A stretch of 64,000 nt of DNA from Chionoecetes opilio (lineage: Eukaryota; Arthropoda; Malacostraca; Decapoda; Majidae), in assembly GCA_016584305.1 (NCBI GenBank), contig JACEEZ010021684.1:73501-137500 (forward strand), given 5' to 3'. Both the position numbers and the translations under genes were made by a program. The notes beneath the pieces were generated by a model that had not been told where the DNA came from, searched no databases, and was given only the letters and a program-made list of their open reading frames with translations. Below, piece after piece: positions 58,560-64,000 of this stretch. How positions within the stretch are numbered: the first letter of the stretch is position 1; every line of letters begins with the position of its first letter.

Positions 58560-58795
58560 TGCTAGTGCTTATAGTGTTGGGGGAAGCCACCACCCCGGGA
58601 GGCGGGTTACAAACCCCGGCTAACACCCGGTACCCATTCACTGCTGGGTGGACAGGGGCTCGCTCGAAACAGCCCAACTGAACGGGCGGAGCGGAAACAG
58701 CCCAACTGTTTCCGCTCCTCCCGGGAATCGAACCCGGGACTTCTCGTCTGTGAACCGAGCGTGCTTCCCCTACACTACTTCTTCTTCTTCTTCTT
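58560..58795 (-). mobile_element. tRNA-derived SINE, copy 3 (different family)
   Basis: On the minus strand a tRNA-like head carries tagtgtagggg as A box and ggttcgattcc as B box (58724-58734). The anticodon loop, ttcacag, would read CAC (Val), but the acceptor stem is missing. The body contains cacccagcagtgaatgggta and cccgcctcccggggtgg. A GAA run stands before the head. It is not an intact tRNA gene. Confidence 0.65.
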
Positions 58796-59304
58796 GTGAC
58801 CTTTTTTGCTTATTATCGCTCTGTAGGTCCTCTGTCTAGCTCGAGGTCGAACTTAACATACATCTTCCTTCTTGCCTCTCTGCGTGCCTTTTCTTGCCAC
58901 CTGTGGGGAGAGAAGGCACAACAGGGCATTATACATGATATAAGTCCCTCGCTATCCCTACCCTCCCAGACATCTTCTACATTCCACGCAATCTTTCCTC
59001 CAAGCCTTCTTCAAAACCTTAGTTATCTCTACAATTGCTTTCTCTCTTCTTACGGATCCACTGTTGTTCTTTTGCTTCTCACGTTGCCCATCTTCAAACA
59101 AATACCCCCCACTATATCCTTCCCATGAAGGTGTAATTGGAGCCTCGCACTTTCTTTCGACTTTTGTACTGATCGAGGCACCTCACAATTGGCGTACCGC
59201 CGCGGGCTGGCACAGTGCTGCTGGTCAGTGCGCTGCCAGCTGTTCTTACCAAGCGGCCGCCTGTCCTCAAGCTCCAGCTCTGCACTGATCAGCCGGAATC
59301 CAAG
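58796..59304 (+). promoter_or_regulatory. Upstream region and 5' leader of QCR9
   Basis: Pyrimidine-rich sequence to about 59060, then a more GC-balanced stretch (59160-59300) directly before the QCR9 start. No TATA box is evident at a sensible distance. The promoter is expected here only because of the gene position. Confidence 0.35.
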
Positions 59305-59448
59305 ATGGCAGGAGCGATCTCACGGGTGTACCAAAACATCTTCAGGCGGACGTCCACCTTCTTCCTGGCGGCTGTGGGCGCCGCCTTCATGTTCGAGCGA
59401 GGCTTCGACATGATAACGGAAGGAATCTACGACAACGTAAATCAGGGG
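59305..59448 (+). CDS. UQCR10: Cytochrome b-c1 complex subunit 9, exon 1
   Basis: The ATG at 59305 sits in ccaagatggca, a good Kozak context. The exon encodes 48 residues, MAGAISRVYQNIFRRTSTFF, then LAAVGAAFMFERGFDMITEG and IYDNVNQG, ending exactly at a GTGAGT donor (59449). It matches the family in order: matrix-side basic stretch with FRRTSTF, one transmembrane helix (about residues 18-33), the FER-FD signature and the YDxxNxG segment. The usual C-terminal W-K-x-IKHKYE tail should be on exon 2, which I did not find in the remaining 4.5 kb. The protein (Drosophila oxen) is a small subunit of mitochondrial complex III needed for stable association of the Rieske subunit. This is the only clearly functional host coding sequence here. 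Confidence 0.85.
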
Positions 59449-59518
59449 GTGAGTGAGGGTGGGCGTGAAGCGGCGGCCGTGATGACGCAACGCCCAGTGA
59501 TTGAGGCCACGTGCGGGC

Positions 59519-59905
59519 GGTGGGTGTATGTGTGGTTCGGTTGTGTGTGTGGTGGTGGTGTGTGTGTGTGGTGTGGTGTGGTGTGTGTGTGGTGGTGGTG
59601 GTGTGTGGTGTGGTGGTGGTGTGGGGGGGGTGGTGGTGGTGTGGTGTGGGTGGTGGTGTGTGGTGGTGGGTGTGTGTGTGGGGTGGTGGTGTGTGGGTGG
59701 TGGTGGTGTGTGTGTGGTGGTGGTGTGTGGTGGTGGGGGTGGTGTGTGGTGTGTGTGTGGTGGTGGTGTGTGTGTGGTGGTGGTGTGTGGTGGTGGTGGT
59801 GGTGTGTGTGGTGGTGGTGGTGGTGGTGGTGGTGGTGGTGTGGTGGTGGTGTGTGTATGTGGTGGTGTGTGTGGTGGTGGTGGTGGTGTGTGGTGGAGGG
59901 AGGGG
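59519..59905. repeat. GTG/GTGGTGT microsatellite in QCR9 intron 1
   Basis: Almost 400 bases of g and t in gtggtggtgtgtg patterns start 70 bases after the splice donor. Open frames on both strands are artefacts. Confidence 0.9.
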
Positions 59906-60154
59906 GAGGGAAGGACAAACTGGCGCAAGGTACGGATCCGTATCCTTGAACGCCGAGGCTAAAGATACGGCGGCCGTATTCTGACACGCTGCTGCTGCTG
60001 CAGATACGGCGGCCACCGTGTAATGTTGGTAAAACTGCAGTTTGATACAATGCTCCCTATCTTGTGACCTACAGTTGAACCCTCCCCGCTAGCTCACTAA
60101 CCTAACCTGGACATTGATTACGTAACCTTACCTCGCTGGGGGAGGGGGGGTGGT

Positions 60155-60528
60155 GGTTGCGCCGGTTATAATGGACGAGAACTGCGCGGTCTTTAAGGGA
60201 TTTAAACCCCTTTAAATATCCTTTTATGGGACAAACTATATATCAGCGTGTTGCCCAAGGCCACAGCTATCATTATAGGACTTAAAAGGATTTTCGTTAT
60301 TTTTCAGGAATTTTTTATATGTCCAGGGTGGGCGGTCCCCTGAACCCCTAAGTATAGCTAACCTAACCTTAACCATGCATAACAGTTGTCCCCTGAACCC
60401 CTAAGTATAGCTAGCCTAACCTAACCTTAACCATGCATAACAGTCTGTGATGAATTTTATTTTATTTCTTTTTTTTCTTTAGTGGGTTTCCGGAAAATAA
60501 AACTATCTCCATTAGAAAAACTCCATTA
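60155..60528. mobile_element. MITE of the ATGGACGAG family, truncated by a LINE
   Basis: The left end gttataatggacgagaactg, then cgcggtctttaagg, and a right-type end aaaataaaactatctccatt (60496) enclose ctaacctaaccttaaccatg repeats (two copies of a ~66-base unit at 60340-60440). The right arm stops at about 60528, where LINE sequence begins. Confidence 0.6.
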
Positions 60529-61071
60529 ACTGGTCTGTATTCTGGGACTGAGAGTGCTGTGAAGTGTGGGGCAGGTGTATCCAGCTTCTTTCCTGTGAAT
60601 ACAGGAGTGAGGCAAGGGTGCGTCCTTGCCCCATCACTTTTCAATGCTTGTATGGACTGGGTATTGGACAAGGTTGTAGATAAAAGTGATTGTGGAGCCC
60701 CGTCGGCAACACCAAGCACATGATCTTGTTTTTCCGTTTGATGCAGTAATCTTTGCTGAGTCGCTGGGTCCTGGTGATGGCTCTCGAGGCGCTGCAGAGG
60801 AGGCAAAGCCCTTTTGGGGCTTGAGGTCTCCTGGCTCAAGGGCCAAGGTCCAGGTGTTTGGAGGCTTACTAGATGAAGCGTACAGTCTGTTCATGCGTGT
60901 GGCGAGGAAACATTGAGATCTTGGAAAGTTTTTTCATACCTGGTAGCGCAGTCCATAATGACGGCGGTCACGTCAAGAAGTCTTACGGCGGATTGGCATA
61001 GCCCACGGTGTTTTGGACTCGTCAGCGGAGTATTTGGCGTTGTCGGTACCTGTGCAGGAGGACAAGATCTG
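60520..61071 (+). mobile_element. RTE-like LINE, RT segment (5' part of a split copy)
   Basis: Reads SGTESAVKCGAGVSSFFPV, NTGVRQGCVLAPSLFNACMD, WVLDKVVDKSDCGA, then FDAVIFAES, a decayed FADDAVIF-type catalytic motif, and KVQVFGGLLDEA. This is the RT core of a LINE whose style I associate with the RTE group. It is 5'-truncated inside the MITE and broken by indels. It ends at gatctg, where the Harbinger-like element begins. Confidence 0.75.
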
Positions 61072-61390
61072 GCCCGGTATTATAATAAGGCTATGGGGGT
61101 TCCCATAAGGTTCGACATAACATAAAGTTGCCATAAGATCTCTGTTATAGAGCAAAAACTCCCCCATAGCTATGGGTCTAGCAGTTCCTGCTGACATAAC
61201 TTCCCACTAAACGTAGCATTTACATTACCCTAAAATGCTCTTAGATCATGAAATAACGCTTGAAATCAGTAAAATATGAGCAGTAAAATTATGTGAGAAC
61301 TTTACGAACTGAAAATAAAGCAATATTAAAGGATTAATTCATATATACGTGTAAATAAGATCCCGTAGAAAAGTTTTACGCGGTAACGAT

Positions 61391-62462
61391 GTAAACACTT
61401 GTCTCTCTCCTCCCTATAAATAATATTTTATATCTGCACAAGTAATGGTAGAAGGGTGACGGAAGGAAACACAACAGGTAAACCACGTAGTACAGAAGGG
61501 GAAAGGGGCAAAAGCCAGGGAGGGAGTGATGACCAGGCAGATACGGCGTATACATATAGCTAGGTAGATATACTGCCGTATCTGTAGCTACGTATACTGC
61601 CGTATCTCTGCCTGATCATCACTTCCTCCCTGGGTATTGTTTCTTTCTCCTCCTTGACTACATGGTTTACCGTGTGTGTATCCTTCCGTCACCCTTCCGC
61701 CATTATATTTGGAAATATGATTTTATTTGGTAAATTTCCAGCGTTTGCCCATACTCTCCCCCTTGCCCCAAACAAGCTTGGGGACCTGTGGGAATGCGGG
61801 GTTTGAGGGTGGGGACTAAATAATGCGTCGAAAACACGTATTTTTAGAGTTGTGTAGGAGTCAAAATTACCTATATCTAGGGTACTTTTCCCTAGATATG
61901 GGAAATTGACCTAACCTTCAAGCTCAGAGATTACAAGGCCCCCCTCGTAATCTAACCTAACCTAAGCAAATTAAACCTAACCTCCTAGCGAGGGGCTCTG
62001 CCCCCCTCGACCCCCGATAAATAATCTATCCTAACTTAGTGATAATCACTCGATAATCTATCCTAACTTAGCGATAATCACCCGATAATCTAACCTAACC
62101 TAATGGGGCCCCTCGACACCCCCGGTAATCTAATTTTGTTTTACCTTACTTCTTAGTGGGAGGGGTGGGGGAGGGTGGCGGGGACTCGAGACTCCGGTCA
62201 TTTTGTTTGTGAGGATCGTCAGCAGGTCCACACGTTTCTTGACTGAAGAAATCCAATCAATTTTCCCTAGATCTAGGGAATTTTTACGCCACTACCTAAC
62301 TCAATAACTATGTGGTTGCAACGCATATTTTATACCCCAGCCAAATATCCCGCATACCCCCCAAGGTGCCCAAACTTGTTTTGGGGGAGAGGGGGGAGTA
62401 TGGGCAAACACTACAATAATACCTGTTATTTATAGGGAGGAGAAAGACAAGTGTTTACGTGC
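61391..62462. repeat. Foldback repeat with a hairpin inside one arm
   Basis: Outer arms are gtaaacacttgtctctctcc with tccctataaataa (61391-61431), inverted at 62428-62460. Inner arms are gtttgcccatactctccccc with ttgccccaaacaagcttgg (61743-61783), inverted at 62362-62410. The left arm is split by a separate near-perfect palindrome (about 61445-61710), in which ccagggagggagtgatgacc pairs with catcacttcctccctgg and gtgacggaaggaaacac pairs with gtatccttccgtcaccc. This is one hairpin element inserted into another. Confidence 0.7.
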
Positions 62463-62469
62463 ATCTCAC

Positions 62470-63280
62470 TCTTCTTCCTCTTGTGACCTGCATCGCCTCT
62501 GCTTTTCTTCCCTTGCCGCGGACACTTTCCAATGAGGATTTGGCTTTAGTTAGAAGGTTAAAACGTTGAGTTAGGTTAGGTTAGTGCATCTAAAGGTGGG
62601 GTTAGGTTAGTTAATTTCATACGCTTAATTCTTACTAAAAACATTTGATATCTCCAAAAGTAATGATTTGCGACAGAAACTCATTGAGAGTTTCTTAGAA
62701 TCCATTAAGGTAACCAGAAAGCACACTCCCAATTGTGTAGATAATTCTGGTCCTAGTGTAAAAAATTAACCTTGTTTCCAAGTATTACATTTTTGTTTTT
62801 CCGGAAGTAGTATCTCCAGTACGTGCTGAAGCTGAAATGATAGCCCTCCAGAAGGCAGATATGACTGCGTAGTTAAAACAAATCTTTACCTTTATTTCTG
62901 CAAAAAACAAGAACTAAATTTATTATAAACATATCAATACTAAATAGAAAATAATAATGCCTTCGAAAAATGTTGTGTCAAATAAACAATGAAAACCCTT
63001 TATTCATCCTTTCCATCTATTCGTACAAGTGGAACTGTCGTCGAAAATTTCCGTCGGCGAGACCGGTTGTCTCACAGAATTTGGGTACACGAGAGTATTA
63101 CCATGGACGGCCTTGAGCAAGCATTTTCCCTGTCCACTCCAGCTGCTCCTTGGTCATCACTGCAGCAGCTGCACTGCTCAGTGCCTGCTGCATCTTGCCA
63201 ATGGCGAGGAAACAATCATAATGTTATTATAATTTTCATTCCCGCTGTCAGTGTATGGTTCCTTTTTTATTTACTCTGGA
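62470..63280. other. Interior of the Harbinger-like element, unassigned part
   Basis: Contains a ggttaggttag tract near 62570-62610 and AT-rich sequence. The plus-strand open frame 62989-63363 lies partly antisense to the Harbinger relic and is not called. Confidence 0.4.
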
Positions 63281-63289
63281 GGGATGCAT

Positions 63290-63420
63290 TCATGAGAGTG
63301 ACATACATAATTCCCTCATGGTTCAGCCGATACCTCTTGACAAGTTCTTCGTCATTCAATTAGCCGAGAACGTCTCTTCTGGCACGAAAATGCCTGAGTT
63401 GGCGCTGGCGGAAGAGTTGT
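63290..63420 (-). pseudogene. HARBI1-like transposase N-terminal relic
   Basis: On the minus strand one frame reads FRARRDVLG, a stop, then LNDEELVKRYRLNHEGIMYVT. This resembles the start of Harbinger nucleases (a short basic segment, then DDxxxxxRFRLxRxGIxxL). It fits the element's ends and CTG duplication. Only this segment is recognisable. Confidence 0.5.
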
Positions 63421-63604
63421 TGAGCTGCCATGTTGACGGCTTATGTCAACATAAGGATCCTTATGGGACCTCCGGACATCCCCTAGCGCTTATGGGGAAC
63501 TTTATGGGAAAACACGAGCACTTATGGAATTTTCGGTGACTTATGGCGAACTTCGCCATTTTGTCTGCTTATGGGAAACCCATAAGCTATTATAAATACA
63601 GGCC

Positions 63605-64000
63605 CTGGATCTTCAAGTCGCTTGTGATCCCTGTCTTACTCTATGGTTGTGAGACATGGACACTAAATAGTGACTTGAAGAGACGAATCAATGCCTTTGG
63701 TAATAAGTGTCTTCGCAGAATCACGGGGTATCGCTGGGATGATTACGTGTCAAATCAGCGATTGCACCGTGAGACTGAATCGAGGCCTATTACCTGCATA
63801 GTCCGTCAGCGCCAACTTCGGCTATATGGGCATGTGGCACGCTACCCTGAAACCGATCTATCCCATCGGGTTGTATCTGTAAGAGACAATCCGGCATGGA
63901 GGAGGCCAAGGGGGCGCCCACAAGGCTCGTGGCTGGGGCAAGTTGATGTTTCTTGTCGAGAGCTGCTTGGTATGGGAAAGGAGCCTGCATGGGAACTCGC
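63605..64000 (+). mobile_element. RTE-like LINE, C-terminal segment (3' part of the split copy)
   Basis: The frame IFKSLVIPVLLYGCETWTLN, SDLKRRINAFGNKCLRRITG, YRWDDYVSNQRLHRETESRP, ITCIVRQRQLRLYGHVARYP, then RGRPQGSWLGQVDVSCRELL is open to the window edge. This is the post-RT region of the same LINE, and its uninterrupted frame suggests a young copy. It continues beyond the window. Confidence 0.8.

Larger units (their letters stand above)
61072..63604. mobile_element. PIF/Harbinger-like element inside the LINE, CTG target duplication
   Basis: Ends gcccggtattataataaggc and (reverse complement) ggcctgtatttataatagct are inverted repeats continuing through atgggggttcccataag against atgggtttcccataag. 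CTG stands on both outer sides (61069-61071 and 63605-63607). Removing the element restores the LINE frame (RTK-I-W-IFKSLVIPVLLYGCE). A minus-strand relic at about 63290-63420 resembles the N-terminus of HARBI1-like transposases. The 2.5-kb interior also holds a foldback structure and several cctaacctaa tracts. Confidence 0.7.

Noticed and set aside
58690..58790. tRNA-Val gene on the minus strand
   Set aside because: A and B boxes and an anticodon-like loop exist, but the acceptor stem does not pair and a SINE body follows; called a SINE.
59215..60050. Val/Gly/Trp/Cys- and His/Thr/Pro-rich open frames
   Set aside because: Both strands of the GTG microsatellite in QCR9 intron 1; only the first 48 residues (exon 1) are genuine.
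62989..63539. Two plus-strand genes of 94-124 codons
   Set aside because: Part of the region reads on the other strand as a HARBI1-like relic; no family resemblance on the plus strand.

Overview
The window reads as a repeat-dominated eukaryotic, almost certainly arthropod and probably decapod crustacean, genomic contig. The reasons are: a split nuclear gene for mitochondrial complex III subunit 9 (UQCR10/QCR9), many degraded transposons of animal types (Academ-like, P-element/THAP, PIF/Harbinger-like, pogo-like, LINEs with RNase H, tRNA-derived SINEs), abundant CCTAA/TTAGG-like stretches, AGAC tetranucleotide arrays, and a dispersed repeat (29.5 and 34.3 kb) that I recall from decapod genomes. 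No prokaryotic operon, rRNA or intact tRNA gene is visible. The species call is inference.

Layout. 1-1.6 kb: 3' half of a LINE (RT tail, RNase H, 3' UTR). 2.56-4.26 kb: block A, copied at 46.0-50.5 kb. 4.60-8.17 kb: a transposon with ~300-bp terminal inverted repeats around one gene with an XPG/FEN-like nuclease core and a C-terminal cysteine cluster, best matching the Academ superfamily. 8.8-10.6 kb: AGAC array (block B, again at 31.1-33.8 kb). 11.1-12.5 kb: two MITEs. 12.9-22.0 kb: block C, a C2H2 zinc-finger array with its 3' flank, split by a 5.7-kb insertion that carries a multicopy arthropod gene family of unknown function and is itself split by a Harbinger-like element. 22.2-25.0 kb: a spliced THAP/P-element transposase relic. 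26.2-30.0 kb: a large inverted-repeat structure enclosing a possible THAP exon, a MITE and minisatellites. 34.3-36.6 kb: dispersed repeat, then a 31-bp minisatellite. 37.7-44.5 kb: second copy of block C with a 1.9-kb insertion. 46.0-50.5 kb: second copy of block A with two insertions. 51.2-53.9 kb: third copy of block C. 54-58.6 kb: short direct repeats, a GC-rich island, a ~200-bp tandem repeat, a TIR element and a SINE. 59.3 kb: QCR9 exon 1, the only clear host gene. 60.2-64.0 kb: a MITE, then an RTE-like LINE split by a 2.5-kb Harbinger-like element containing a foldback structure.

Genes here do not form a pathway; the window is mainly a record of nested insertion and segmental duplication. 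Comparing duplicated blocks gives empty-site evidence for several insertions. Sequence quality changes along the window: some parts have stretched homopolymers (15.8-22.3, 30-31 kb) and others scattered random indels (34-55 kb). Most frameshifts therefore cannot be separated from sequencing error, and some duplicated blocks may be assembly artefacts.
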